Notes under the pieces: generated by a model
Told to the model about the DNA's origin: nothing
The model's database searches: none
The model's input: the letters and a program-made list of their open reading frames with translations, nothing else
Position numbers and translations under genes: made by a program
Source of the DNA: Paenibacillus yonginensis
GTDB lineage: Bacteria > Bacillota > Bacilli > Paenibacillales > Paenibacillaceae
NCBI RefSeq assembly: GCF_001685395.1
Contig: NZ_CP014167.1
Span: 1,493,501 to 1,557,500, forward strand
DNA length: 64,000 nt
Direction of reading: 5' to 3'
In this document: piece by piece, positions 17,011 through 26,167 of the stretch
Position numbering within the stretch: position 1 is the first letter of the stretch
Layout of the letters: each line of letters opens with the position of its first letter

Positions 17011-17548
17011 CATGAAGGGCGGTAATACAGCGAAACAGGGATTCTCCGTCATCTCTTCGTTCAAACCCGGGTTTCAAGGGGAGAACTAAAGCCCGATAAG
17101 GCTCCGGCACCCATATATAAGTATGAACGTAGTCTGTGGGGATAAAGCCGCATCGTCTCCAAAATTGAAGACGGGCCTGATTGATTTCGTTGTCTTCGGC
17201 TTCCGCTTCCAGAATAATCGCTTGAATGTTATGCTCCCGCACGGCCCAATCACGGATTTGATTCAGAAACAGCTTGCCCAAACCCTGCCCGCGCAGATCC
17301 TGGCGAATAGCCATATAATCGAGAATCAGCTTTCGCTCGCCTGCTTGCCCGACCAGTCCGGTTACGGCCATTGCTGCGGCTTCCTCCTCCTTATATCCGC
17401 CATGCAGAAACCCGATCTTCCGGTCCAGCATACCGCGGAGGATGGGTTCCGGTTTGGCGCCGTGAGGGAAGGCTTCCTCGTAAATGGGCTTCAGCTGATT
17501 CCATTTGTTCTGATCCCAATGAGACAGGGTTGTAAACGATAAATCCAT
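16988..17548 (-). CDS. GNAT family N-acetyltransferase
   Basis: The 186-residue protein carries DYMAIRQDLRGQGLGKLFLNQIRDWA, the acetyl-CoA-binding RxxGxGxxL motif, then IILEAEAEDNEINQARLQFWRRCGFI. The start ATG 17548 follows GGAGG at 9 bases. The acceptor is unknown. It is convergent with the previous gene and unrelated to it in detail. Confidence 0.85.
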   Translation of the reverse strand: MDLSFTTLSHWDQNKWNQLKPIYEEAFPHGAKPEPILRGMLDRKIGFLHGGYKEEEAAAMAVTGLVGQAGERKLILDYMAIRQDLRGQGLGKLFLNQIRDWAVREHNIQAIILEAEAEDNEINQARLQFWRRCGFIPTDYVHTYIWVPEPYRALVLPLKPGFERRDDGESLFRCITALHEQAYRKR

Positions 17549-17832
17549 CGCTTGTGTCCTCCAAATCCATGTGCAGCACTCTGCAGATGCTCTGATTATG
17601 CTTCTCAAACTTATTGTAGCATATGGGCTGTGTCGATGTGCAAAAGGCCCTTTTTTGTATCAAAATTGATATATTCTGTTTATAGGATCGTTACCCTTGA
17701 ACGGCAGGGTTCAGGTATAGTCGAATAGGAGTTCCAAATGGAACCGGACAGATCCGCCCAGATTGAGCATGGCTTAAGCGGGGTAATGGGACAAAAGGCA
17801 AGCTTGACTTAACGATAAAGGAGCAGATTACT

Positions 17833-18420
17833 ATGATACTCAAAAAAACCTTCACAAACGCGACACTTGCGCTGGCTATGGCCGGTGTTATCGGAGCCGG
17901 ATCGTTCGGCCTATACGGAGGACTGGCGCCTGTACATCAAGCACAGGCTGCAGCCGTCAGCCAGTCCGATTCGCAGAAAGCGCTGGCTACCTTGAACAGC
18001 TTCTACAAGCCTGCTTTAAACGGTCATTTCCCTGGAGTGGCAAGCAGCTTTGTCATTGGGAAAACGACGAAAGAAGAGGTCATCAAAGCGATCGGTAAAG
18101 CGTCAATGCCGGCCAAAGATGCCGATTCGTTCGATGTATACGGAGCGGAAATGGGCAATCCGGGTTATGCCTTCAATTATAAGTTAGACAAAATCCGGGA
18201 AATCCGCTATTTCGGAACCAACGTGGAACGCCAGACGAATATCGGCGGCATCACCATCGCCATGCTGAAGAAAAACTGGTACGCACCAAACTCGGTGTCC
18301 ACGTTCAAAACAGGCAAGCTCACCCAGACGAAATTAACTTATGTGCGCGGCGATTACAAGCTGGAGTTTATCTTTAACAGCAGCACGGATCTGGATCATA
18401 TCAATCTTTTGAAGAAATAA
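17833..18420 (+). CDS. Secreted DUF4309-like protein (YjgB type)
   Basis: The 195-residue protein has a signal peptide (KKTFTNATLALAMAGVIGAG, cleavage likely after QAQA near residue 40). The mature part, with SSFVIGKTTKEEVIKAIGKA and FDVYGAEMGNPGYAFNY, resembles the DUF4309 family that includes B. subtilis YjgB; the function is unknown. ATG 17833 follows AAAGGAG. It is a single gene with its own terminator. The family call rests on pattern memory and is less certain than the export signal. Confidence 0.6.
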   Translation: MILKKTFTNATLALAMAGVIGAGSFGLYGGLAPVHQAQAAAVSQSDSQKALATLNSFYKPALNGHFPGVASSFVIGKTTKEEVIKAIGKASMPAKDADSFDVYGAEMGNPGYAFNYKLDKIREIRYFGTNVERQTNIGGITIAMLKKNWYAPNSVSTFKTGKLTQTKLTYVRGDYKLEFIFNSSTDLDHINLLKK

Positions 18421-18435
18421 GCACGTCATCAAATG

Positions 18436-18465
18436 GCCGGTACCCTGAGGGTGCCGGCTTTGTTG
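18436..18465 (+). terminator. Terminator of the DUF4309-like gene
   Basis: Stem GCCGGTACCC / GGGTGCCGGC with a three-base loop, then a T-rich tail. Confidence 0.6.
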
Positions 18466-18610
18466 TTTCATGGGCCCGGATTGCGGATCAAAAAAATACA
18501 AATAAGGAGCGGAATCGTCCAAGCTTTCCGAAAGGACGCGGCGGTATAATGCTAGTAAGCATCAACCGGCTAGGTTGTCAGGTTGAATGAAGCAGAGAAG
18601 GAGCATAACC

Positions 18611-19924
18611 ATGGAGAAGACGAGGAAGCTGAAGCTGCCGGAAGGGGCAGAACCAACAGGACAGAAAGGGCATTCCAGACCTTCCAATCAAGGGAAAGAT
18701 CAGCAGCGGCAAGAAAAGGTGGGGGAGCTGCAGGAGCAGCCTCCCATGGAACTAGGGTATGTCTCGGCAACACCGCTTGGGGCGGCGGCCAATCAGATCC
18801 TAAACCGGCCTGAGCCGTTTACACATACGTATCGAACGTATTTTCGTCCTTATCGCTGCGGGCGCTTGCTGCTGCGTTTATGGCACAGCAATGCGGTGGA
18901 CTCGACTTGGGACCGGGGGCAGGAAGCGACAGGAGGAGAGCCTGGCGGGAAATGGAGGATCGAATCCGCTTATCTGGGAGATGGCGGTCTTGAGCCGGAC
19001 GGCCGAGTGAAGCCTGATTCCATCACCCCAGTTACCTTCGGGGGGACCGGGACCAAAGACGTGCTGCCGGGCGAAACCTTCGCCAGCGATGAAGTATCCG
19101 TCCAGGTCGAAGAAGGGCATTACATGGTCTTCAGCTGGACGCTTACGGCACTGGAGCCGGGAAAGTCGATTCCTTACAACGTGGAGGGCATGCTGGCCAC
19201 TGCTTATGATGGACCGGGGAACTGGGCAGGAGAACCTGAAGCAGGAGAAGCTAAGCTTTCGGAGAATCTGCTTGTAATGCCGAGCTTCATAGGGGAGTAT
19301 CGGCCGGACGCTTCACGGTTTGTCCTGCTCGGAGATTCCATTACCCAAGGCGTACGAACGGTCAAAGACGCTTATGAATATTGGGCGGCCCGAATCGGCA
19401 GCAAGTTAGCCGGGCGGGCCGGGGTCTGGAACATCGGTTCAGGCTGGGGCAGGGCTTATGATGCGGCAGCTGAAGGGAGTCCTTGGCTGCATAAAGCGCA
19501 ATACGCGGACGAGCTGCTGGTTATGCTCGGCGTGAATGACATCGATATCGGAGAACGTTCGGCCGGGCAGCTTATGGCGGATTTGTCGGCCCTGATCTGC
19601 CGGCTTAAGGAGAGAAATCCGGACATGAGGATTTTATTAAGTACGGTTCCTCCTTTTAATTTTACTGGGCATCGGGAACAGGTTTGGCGTTCGGTTAATG
19701 AACAGATCTTAAATCAGCCGCCGAAGGGGGCGGACTTTGTTTATCCTGTCGGAGATTGCTTGTCCTGTCCTAAACCGGAGGATCACCGGATCAAACCCGA
19801 GTATATGAGCGATAGGTACGATCCCCATCCAAACGGGGCCGCCGGACAGGCCGTAGCCGAGGCGTTTATGGACTGGTACAGAACGCAAGGGGTGTCCGGC
19901 TGTTCGAGCCGGGAAAATGAATAA
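18611..19924 (+). CDS. SGNH/GDSL family hydrolase
   Basis: The 437-residue protein has no signal peptide. A beta-rich N-terminal part (to about residue 225) precedes an SGNH hydrolase domain: FVLLGDSITQG holds the catalytic Ser (block I), NIGSGWGRA the Gly block, VMLGVNDI the Asn block, and SDRYDPHPN the Asp-x-x-His block. Such enzymes are often carbohydrate or acyl esterases. ATG 18611 is chosen for AAGGAG 9 bases upstream. It leads a likely operon with two Gfo/Idh/MocA oxidoreductases and a ThuA protein, which points to sugar or glycan metabolism. Confidence 0.8.
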   Translation: MEKTRKLKLPEGAEPTGQKGHSRPSNQGKDQQRQEKVGELQEQPPMELGYVSATPLGAAANQILNRPEPFTHTYRTYFRPYRCGRLLLRLWHSNAVDSTWDRGQEATGGEPGGKWRIESAYLGDGGLEPDGRVKPDSITPVTFGGTGTKDVLPGETFASDEVSVQVEEGHYMVFSWTLTALEPGKSIPYNVEGMLATAYDGPGNWAGEPEAGEAKLSENLLVMPSFIGEYRPDASRFVLLGDSITQGVRTVKDAYEYWAARIGSKLAGRAGVWNIGSGWGRAYDAAAEGSPWLHKAQYADELLVMLGVNDIDIGERSAGQLMADLSALICRLKERNPDMRILLSTVPPFNFTGHREQVWRSVNEQILNQPPKGADFVYPVGDCLSCPKPEDHRIKPEYMSDRYDPHPNGAAGQAVAEAFMDWYRTQGVSGCSSRENE

Positions 19925-20079
19925 TTTGAAAAACTTCTAATAATTTTGTACCCGAAATAGGCAGGTTTTGGGTTATGATAGAGAATGAAAGCGTTAACTA
20001 TATGGCTTGTATGACTTGTGTGGCTTGTCTTATTCTTCCTGGAAGAGGAAAATTCAGTCAATGGAGGCGGTTGTCGTTC

Positions 20080-21243
20080 ATGGAGAAAGTCAGAATTGGA
20101 ATGGTTGGATATAAATTTATGGGCAAAGCGCACAGCAATGCTTACCGGGCTTTGCCCATGTTCTTCCCCGGCAGCGGCGCTAAGCCGGAAATGACGGCCA
20201 TTTGCGGCCGCGATCCCAAAGCTGTCCAGGAGTCGGCAGAACGCTTCGGGTGGAGTGGAGCCGTAACGGATTGGCGCGAGCTTGTCGGCAGGGACGATAT
20301 TGATTTAATCGATATCAACGCCCCAAGCGATGCTCACAAGGAAATTGCTTTGGCCGCAGCAGCGGCAGGCAAACATATCTTCTGCGAGAAACCTCTGGCC
20401 CTGACGCTTGAAGACTCCCGGGATATGCTGGCGGCTGCCGAGCAGGCCGGAGTCAAGCATATGATCGGGTTCAATTACCGCTTCTCTCCGGCGGTGAAGC
20501 TGGCCAAGAAATTGGTTGATTCCGGCCGGTTGGGCCAAATCTACCATTTCCGGGCCTTCTTCCTGCAGGACTGGATCCTCGATCCTGAGTTCCCGCTGGT
20601 CTGGCGGCTGCAAAAGGAAATCGCCGGTTCCGGTTCGCTTGGGGACCTTGGCGCGCATTTGATCGACCTGGCGCATTATTTGGTCGGGGATATGGAGGAA
20701 GTGATCGGCACGAGCCAGACGTTTATCAAGGAACGGCCGCTTGCGGACAACATGACCGGTTTGACGGCCAAGGGAAGCAGCGGAGGGCCGAAGGGGCAGG
20801 TGACGGTCGATGACGCCACTTCGTTCCTGGCCCGGTTTGAGAACGGCGCTCTCGGTTTATTTGAAGCTACAAGATTTGCGGCAGGCCATCGCAGCACCAA
20901 CTCGTTTGAAATCAACGGCAGCAAAGGCAGTGTCCGCTTCGATTTCGAGCGGATGAACGAGCTGGAGGTTTATTTTACGGAGGATGAGGAAGATGTGCAG
21001 GGCTTCCGCCGGGTGCTGGCCACGGATGCGGCTCATGAGTATGCAGAGGCCTGGTGGCCGGCCGGTCATACCATTGGCTTCGAGCATACGTTCACGCATG
21101 AGATGCTGGAGTTGATGCAGGCAATTCAGGAAGACCGCCAGCCATCGCCGAATTTCCGCGACGGCGTTAAATGCCAGGCGGTGCTGGAAGCCGTGGAGCG
21201 TTCGATTGACGAACGGCGCTGGGTGAAGCTGAAGGAAATGTAA
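20080..21243 (+). CDS. Gfo/Idh/MocA family oxidoreductase
   Basis: The 387-residue protein starts MEKVRIGMVGYKFMGKAHSNAYR (Rossmann fold) and has the family's HIFCEKPLALT (catalytic Lys of EKP, near residue 105), FNYRFSPAVKLAKKL and GDLGAHLIDLAHYL (His of the active site). These enzymes oxidise or isomerise sugars and inositols with NAD(P). ATG 20080 follows ATGGAGG. ThuA and a second family member follow on the same strand. Confidence 0.9.
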   Translation: MEKVRIGMVGYKFMGKAHSNAYRALPMFFPGSGAKPEMTAICGRDPKAVQESAERFGWSGAVTDWRELVGRDDIDLIDINAPSDAHKEIALAAAAAGKHIFCEKPLALTLEDSRDMLAAAEQAGVKHMIGFNYRFSPAVKLAKKLVDSGRLGQIYHFRAFFLQDWILDPEFPLVWRLQKEIAGSGSLGDLGAHLIDLAHYLVGDMEEVIGTSQTFIKERPLADNMTGLTAKGSSGGPKGQVTVDDATSFLARFENGALGLFEATRFAAGHRSTNSFEINGSKGSVRFDFERMNELEVYFTEDEEDVQGFRRVLATDAAHEYAEAWWPAGHTIGFEHTFTHEMLELMQAIQEDRQPSPNFRDGVKCQAVLEAVERSIDERRWVKLKEM

Positions 21244-21300
21244 GAGCAATTGAATCGATCGGCCTTAATAAATCCATTCATTGAAGGAGCGAGATCCAGC

Positions 21301-22038
21301 ATGAAAGCATTGATCGTATGGGGCGGCTGGGACGGCCATGAGCCGAAACAGGTAGCGGATATTTTCACACGGATTCTGGAGGCTGAAGGGTTTGAAGTAG
21401 AGGTTTCAGACAAGCTGGAGGCTTATGCGGATAAAGACAAGCTGCTTGCGCTTGATTTGATCGTTCCGGTGTGGACGATGGGGGAGCTGAGCAGTGAGCT
21501 TACGCAAAATGTGCTGGCTGCAGTGCAGCAGGGCACTGGAATCGCCGGCTGCCATGGCGGAATGGGCGACTCCTTCCGGACGAATGTCGACTGGCAGTTT
21601 ATGGTCGGTGGACAGTGGGTGGCTCATCCCGGAAATGACGGTGTTGAATACACCGTGAATATCGTGAACCGCGAGACGGACGGCGAAGCCCTGCTTGCAG
21701 GACTTAAAGACTTTAAAGTGAAGAGCGAGCAGTATTATATGCATGTCGATCCAGTGGTACAGGTGCATGCGACGACCCGTTTCCCCGTGGTTCCCGGACC
21801 GCACGATACGAACCCGCCTGTTGATATGCTGGTGGTTTGGACTAAAATGTGGGGCCAGGGGCGGGTGTTCTACAATTCGCTGGGCCACCATGCGGACATC
21901 GTAGATATGCCTGAAGTGACGGAGATGATGCGCCGGGGATTTCTGTGGGCGGCTGCCGGCAAACAGCTGGCTGCAGCTGAAGGGGACCGGACTAACAAAA
22001 GCGTGTACAGCGGCATGCAGGACAGCCAATACGAATAG
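21301..22038 (+). CDS. ThuA-domain protein
   Basis: The 245-residue protein has the ThuA/glutamine-amidotransferase-like fold: MKALIVWGGWDGHEPKQ, GTGIAGCHGGMGDSFR, and SEQYYMHVDP. ThuA proteins are tied to trehalose or other disaccharide use, but their reaction is poorly known. It lies between two Gfo/Idh/MocA genes (57 and 18 bases away), a frequent arrangement. ATG 21301 follows GAAGGAG. A second, distant ThuA-type gene is at 50454. Confidence 0.85.
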   Translation: MKALIVWGGWDGHEPKQVADIFTRILEAEGFEVEVSDKLEAYADKDKLLALDLIVPVWTMGELSSELTQNVLAAVQQGTGIAGCHGGMGDSFRTNVDWQFMVGGQWVAHPGNDGVEYTVNIVNRETDGEALLAGLKDFKVKSEQYYMHVDPVVQVHATTRFPVVPGPHDTNPPVDMLVVWTKMWGQGRVFYNSLGHHADIVDMPEVTEMMRRGFLWAAAGKQLAAAEGDRTNKSVYSGMQDSQYE

Positions 22039-22056
22039 GGAATGGGGGAGAACAGC

Positions 22057-23178
22057 TTGAAACCAGTGAAGGTTGGCATCATCGGATGCGGAAAGATCAG
22101 CGGGATTTATATGGAGAACTGCAAGAAATTTGAACATCTTGAGCTGATCGCCTGTGCCGATCTGGATCGCACGCAGGCTGAAAGCAAGGCAGCGGAATAT
22201 GGGATTCCCCGGGTCTACAGCCCGGAAGAGCTGCTGAACGATCCGGATGTGGAGCTTGTCATCAATCTGACAATCCCGGCGGCGCATGCTTCTGTCTGCC
22301 TGGAGGCGCTGCAGGCCGGCAAACATGTTTACGTGGAGAAACCGCTGGCGGTTACCCGCGAGCAAGGGCAGGAGGTGCTGCGGACGGCCAGGGAAAAAGG
22401 CCTGCTGGTCGGCTGTGCACCCGAAACGTTCTACGGGGCAGGGATTCAAACCTGCCTGCAGCTGATTCAAAGCGGACGGATTGGCCGTCCGGTTGCGGCT
22501 TCGGCCTTTATGATGAGCGGCGGCCATGAATCCTGGCATCCTAGTCCGGAATTCTATTATGCCAAAGGCGGCGGCCCTATGTTTGATATGGGACCGTATT
22601 ATTTGACGGCGCTGATACAGCTGCTCGGGCCGATCAAGCGGATTACCGGGATTACCGGCAAAGCGCTTGAGGAAAGGGTGATTACCAGCAGTCCCAAAGC
22701 CGGGCAGAAGATCAAGGTGGACATTCCGACCCATGTGGCCGGAGTGCTTGAATTTCAGCAGGGAGCGATTGCCACGCTCGTAACAAGCTTTGATGTATTC
22801 GGAGGAAGCACCCTGCCGCCGATTGAAATCTACGGCACGCACGGGACGCTCAAGGTACCGGATCCGAACACTTTTGGCGGGAAGGTAGAATACAAGCTGG
22901 CCGGCGAATCCGAATGGACCGAGCAGCCGCTTCTTCCGGGCTTCAGCGAGAACGCGCGCGGCATTGCCGCTGCCGATATGGCTGAAGCGATCAGGACCGG
23001 ACGCCCTCACCGGGCGACCGGCGATCTGGCCTACCATGTGCTGGAGGCCATGTGGGCGTTCCACGATGCCTCTGACGAGCAGGGCCATTACACGATGCAG
23101 AGCACGTGTGAGGTTCCGGCCCCGATGGAGGAAGGGGAAGAGGCCTTTTCCCTTAAAAACGGGGTTTCACCGTTATAA
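22057..23178 (+). CDS. Gfo/Idh/MocA family oxidoreductase
   Basis: The 373-residue protein starts MKPVKVGIIGCGKISGIY with a GxGxxS dinucleotide site. It has HVYVEKPLAVTREQG (catalytic Lys), and GGGPMFDMGPYYLTALIQLLGP. TTG 22057 follows GGGGGAG at 6 bases; ATG 22042 in frame is possible but has a poorer site. It ends the operon that begins with the SGNH hydrolase. The IS3 relic begins about 35 bases after the stop. Confidence 0.88.
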   Translation: MKPVKVGIIGCGKISGIYMENCKKFEHLELIACADLDRTQAESKAAEYGIPRVYSPEELLNDPDVELVINLTIPAAHASVCLEALQAGKHVYVEKPLAVTREQGQEVLRTAREKGLLVGCAPETFYGAGIQTCLQLIQSGRIGRPVAASAFMMSGGHESWHPSPEFYYAKGGGPMFDMGPYYLTALIQLLGPIKRITGITGKALEERVITSSPKAGQKIKVDIPTHVAGVLEFQQGAIATLVTSFDVFGGSTLPPIEIYGTHGTLKVPDPNTFGGKVEYKLAGESEWTEQPLLPGFSENARGIAAADMAEAIRTGRPHRATGDLAYHVLEAMWAFHDASDEQGHYTMQSTCEVPAPMEEGEEAFSLKNGVSPL

Positions 23179-23213
23179 ATAAAGCTTGTTAAGCATTCAG
23201 AGCCATCTCCGCG

Positions 23214-23490
23214 TGATATGCTCCCCTTGGTAGACAGGTGAAATCATAAAACCTGTCTACCAAGGGGGCTTTTTCATGTCAAAAATTATCCCGAAATCAT
23301 GAAGCAGTTAAACATGCGAAATAAGACACAAGTAGAACAGAGGGTACCGTAGTCGTAGTGGCAAGCAGAATCGCTTAGAGCAGCCTGTAGGTAAACCATA
23401 CAGCATGGCAAGGGACCGGAATATACTTCAGATTGGGAGAAGCTTAAGGCTAAGCTGACTCAGAATAAGCGGATTTCAATTAATGGATCT
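23214..23490 (+). mobile_element. IS3-family relic: left end and broken orfA
   Basis: A long hairpin (17-bp arms at 23223-23239 and 23251-23267, containing GGTAGACAGGT) stands just before an ATG at 23276. The following DNA in shifting frames reads YPEIMKQLNMRNKTQVEQ, GKQNRLEQPVGKPYS and GKGPEYTSDWEKLKAKLTQNK, which is the pattern of IS3-type OrfA proteins. Several stops and frameshifts break it and no orfB follows. The hairpin probably also ends transcription of the upstream operon. The right boundary is unclear. Confidence 0.6.
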
Positions 23491-23555
23491 AGCTCTTGTT
23501 CTGGACAAAGGACAAGTGCTAGATCCAGTTTCGATTAGAGACAAGATAATTCCCA

Positions 23556-24110
23556 TTATTGCAAAGGGCTGTAATTGTAAAGCTTGTCCCAATTTGGTGT
23601 CGCCATGTTCGCTTTATTCTTTAAGTCGGAGAAAGCCTGGTACAACATAGTCATTTCGTTAGAAGATACTGCCTTATCGCTTAGCGTGGTTCTGCCGATG
23701 GGAGTTGCTAATATAATCTCCACACGGCAAAAAACAGCTTGTGCTATTTTCGGACTAATTGCTGTTGATCCGTAGGCGTAACTGTGTAACCGTTTTTCTC
23801 AACACTTGATGGCCTTCATCTATTGCGTCAATGACGTAGTTAAGCCGCTTTTTGTCCTTTGCGGCTTTGCGCTGGTTCTCCTATACGAGACGGCAATTCG
23901 ATTCAAAGACAAGTTCATAACGAAGTGGCTTTTCAGCCATTCATCCATATTTCTAGAGGGGATCGTCTTATACCTTGTGTTCTTTAAAGCTTGGTCAATG
24001 AAAGATCTCCAAGATAGTTGCTCTCCCAAGCCACCGAAAGCTAGAGTCACCTTTGGGCCGCGCAAGCAGGTTGGCCTTAGGGGAAAAGGATTGACAGAAC
24101 ACCTGAGTAC
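23556..24110 (-). pseudogene. Ketopantoate reductase-like gene, decayed
   Basis: On the minus strand, fragments in different frames form the second half of an ApbA/PanE-like protein in the right order: KVTLAFGGLG and KNTRYKTIPSRNMDEWLKSH, then YVIDAIDEGHQVL, NGYTVTPTDQQQLVR and finally EIILATPIGRTTL with SSNEMTMLYQAFSDLK. It ends at a stop at 23556. At least two or three frameshifts separate them, and the NAD(P)-binding N-terminus is missing. It is a different lineage from the intact relative at 1170. The IS3 relic lies next to it. Confidence 0.6.
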
Positions 24111-24400
24111 GATTAACTTCGGGCAGCTCGAACACATTGAGAATCTCTACCCCTTGAAAGGCTCAGAGAATTGGCAAAGACTAGGGATTTGAGAGATAAA
24201 TGAGGCGGTTATATTCGAAAAGAGGCAGCGGTGGGAGAGGGGCTTAAATCAGCCGCAGCCCGCTTGAGAGCAAACTTTTCTCTTTTTTGCTATAAAACAG
24301 GTCTAAAGCCCTAGAATAACGTCAGCCCGGCTTACTTTAAGGTCATTCAGACTATGAAAGATTCCCGAAAATGATTCGATAAAGGGAGAAAGGGCTTTTT

Positions 24401-24429
24401 TTGACATAAGCCACAATGTTCTTTAGTTT
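24401..24429 (+). promoter_or_regulatory. Possible promoter of the HD-GYP gene
   Basis: TTGACA (24401-24406) and TAGTTT (24424-24429) are 17 bases apart, 30 bases before the coding start. The -10 is weak. The rest of 24111-24400 shows no gene. Confidence 0.45.
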
Positions 24430-24458
24430 CGATGATGTTCTGCAGGAGGGGAATCGAT

Positions 24459-25523
24459 TTGAAAGTTTCTGTTGTGAATCTCCAGCAAGGCGACCGCCTG
24501 CTGCAAGATACGTTTAACAGCTCCGGTCTTCACATTCTCAGGAAAGGGGCGGTGCTCAAACCGGAAGATATTGACCTGCTGCTGCAGCATAGGGTTGATT
24601 ATGTGGAGATTGAATCCGCGCCCGAAGTCAAGGCTGAAGAAGCGGCTTCCGGACTGCTTTCCGATGACGAGGCTCATGCGGAGAAGGTGATCAAACCCCG
24701 GTTTGATTTTACCGTTCGTAATTATCAATCCGTGTTTCTGGATGCGCTGGTCAATGGCCGTTTCCATCCGAGCAGGATCGACAATGCTTTTTTGCCCTTG
24801 GTAAACGAACTGGCCTTGCATAAGGATGTTGTCCGGCTCCTGCTGATGCTTGAACGCGACGACGTCAATAATTACACGCATTCAATTCAAGTGGGGACTT
24901 TATCTTATTACATAGCTAGCTGGCTGGGATATACTGAAGAGGAATGTTATCAAATCAGCAAGGGCGGATATCTGCACGACATAGGCAAATGCAAGGTGCC
25001 GCTGCGGATCCGCTACAAGGAGGAAGCGTTAACTCCAGATGAGTGGAAGGAATACCGGAAGCATACCGTACGAGGTTATGACCTCATTCAAAACTCGAAA
25101 ATGGATCAAACGACGGCGCTCATCGCTCTTCAGCACCATGAACGCGAAGATGGCTCCGGCTATCCCAACCAGATGATGAAGGGAGAAATCCATCCGTTTG
25201 CGGAAATTGTGGCGGTGGCTGACGAATATATCAGCATGAGGGAGAAATCCGAGCCGGACAAGCCCAACAATTTGATGGCCAATTTGAAAGAGATGTATAC
25301 GCTTAGCTTCGGCAAACTGAGTGAGAAGCCGGTTCATGCTCTGATTCAGCATATGCTGCCGAACTTCATCGGGAAGAAGGTTCAGCTCAGCAACGGAGAG
25401 CAGGGCGTGATTGTGCTTAATAACCTGTCCGATATGTTCCGCCCGCTTGTTAAGGTGGACGGGAATGTCTACCGAGACCTGTCCAAAAACCGCAGTCTCG
25501 AGATTGAAGAGGTTTTGCTGTAA
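24459..25523 (+). CDS. HD-GYP domain phosphodiesterase
   Basis: The 354-residue soluble protein has an N-terminal part of about 130 residues with no clear family, then an HD-GYP domain: GGYLHDIGKCKVP (HD metal ligands), and LQHHEREDGSGYP, the full HHExxDGxGYP signature. Active members degrade cyclic di-GMP. No receiver domain or membrane segment is present. TTG 24459 follows AGGAGGGG at 8 bases. With the EAL and GGDEF genes at 14-16 kb this is the third cyclic di-GMP gene in the window. Confidence 0.9.
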   Translation: MKVSVVNLQQGDRLLQDTFNSSGLHILRKGAVLKPEDIDLLLQHRVDYVEIESAPEVKAEEAASGLLSDDEAHAEKVIKPRFDFTVRNYQSVFLDALVNGRFHPSRIDNAFLPLVNELALHKDVVRLLLMLERDDVNNYTHSIQVGTLSYYIASWLGYTEEECYQISKGGYLHDIGKCKVPLRIRYKEEALTPDEWKEYRKHTVRGYDLIQNSKMDQTTALIALQHHEREDGSGYPNQMMKGEIHPFAEIVAVADEYISMREKSEPDKPNNLMANLKEMYTLSFGKLSEKPVHALIQHMLPNFIGKKVQLSNGEQGVIVLNNLSDMFRPLVKVDGNVYRDLSKNRSLEIEEVLL

Positions 25524-25530
25524 AATAAAG

Positions 25531-25576
25531 CCTGCCAAAGGGTGCACGATAGTGCTGACCTGCGGCAGGTTTTTTT
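25531..25576 (+). terminator. Terminator of the HD-GYP gene
   Basis: CCTGCC (25531) pairs with GGCAGG (25564), with an inner partial stem and a T run after it. Confidence 0.5.
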
Positions 25577-25687
25577 AGGAGCAGTACAAGAGTAATATTA
25601 TGCTGATTCGAGGACATATGTCCTTCCCTAAATCTCCTGATCTATCCTTTAATTAGTTAAGCAGAGTTATAAGAAGGAGAGAGAATC

Positions 25688-26143
25688 GTGAAAGGAATAT
25701 GGAAAGGGAGTCTGTTTGCTTTGATGGGTGGGGCCTGCATTACGCTGCAGGGAGTAGCGAATGCGCGGATCGGCCAAGATATAGGCACCTGGCAGGCCGC
25801 GGCGGTCACACAGATGACCGGGTTTGTTATGGCCTTTTTGATTTTGCTGCTGGTTTGGCGCCGGACGACGCCAAAGATGAAAACTGGCGGAATCCGGGCC
25901 GTTAAGCCCTTATATTGGATCGGCGGGGCTTTCGGAGCCGTGGTCATCTTCAGTGAAGTGACGGCCATCCAGAGAATCGGCGTCACCTTGATGATTTCGG
26001 CGCTGCTGATCGCGCAGCTGCTCCTCGCTTTTCTGATCGACAGCTTCGGCTGGTTTGGCGTAGCCAAACAGAAGATGAAGCTGCCGCAGTTTGTCGGGAT
26101 CGGGTTGATGATTGCAGGCGTCCTTATTTTAAAAGCCTTATGA
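25688..26143 (+). CDS. Small DMT-type membrane protein (YdcZ/DUF606), first copy
   Basis: The 151-residue protein has about five hydrophobic segments. The start MKGIWKGSLFALMGGACITLQGVANARIG and the end QFVGIGLMIAGVLIL fit the YdcZ (DUF606) group of the drug/metabolite transporter superfamily. These small proteins probably work as pairs. A second one lies at 26907, with a Crp-type regulator gene between them. GTG 25688 follows AAGGAGAGAG. Confidence 0.8.
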   Translation: MKGIWKGSLFALMGGACITLQGVANARIGQDIGTWQAAAVTQMTGFVMAFLILLLVWRRTTPKMKTGGIRAVKPLYWIGGAFGAVVIFSEVTAIQRIGVTLMISALLIAQLLLAFLIDSFGWFGVAKQKMKLPQFVGIGLMIAGVLILKAL

Positions 26144-26167
26144 CAACTTGGAGGTTGTATTTAGACC

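Noticed and set aside
21406..23088. 560-codon open frame on the minus strand
   Set aside because: It lies opposite ThuA and Gfo/Idh/MocA genes whose frames show clear family motifs. It is a by-product of codon bias in GC-rich genes.
23806..24192. 128-codon plus-strand frame in the 23-24 kb region
   Set aside because: Family-like fragments lie on the opposite strand (ketopantoate reductase-like); the plus-strand frame has no recognisable features.
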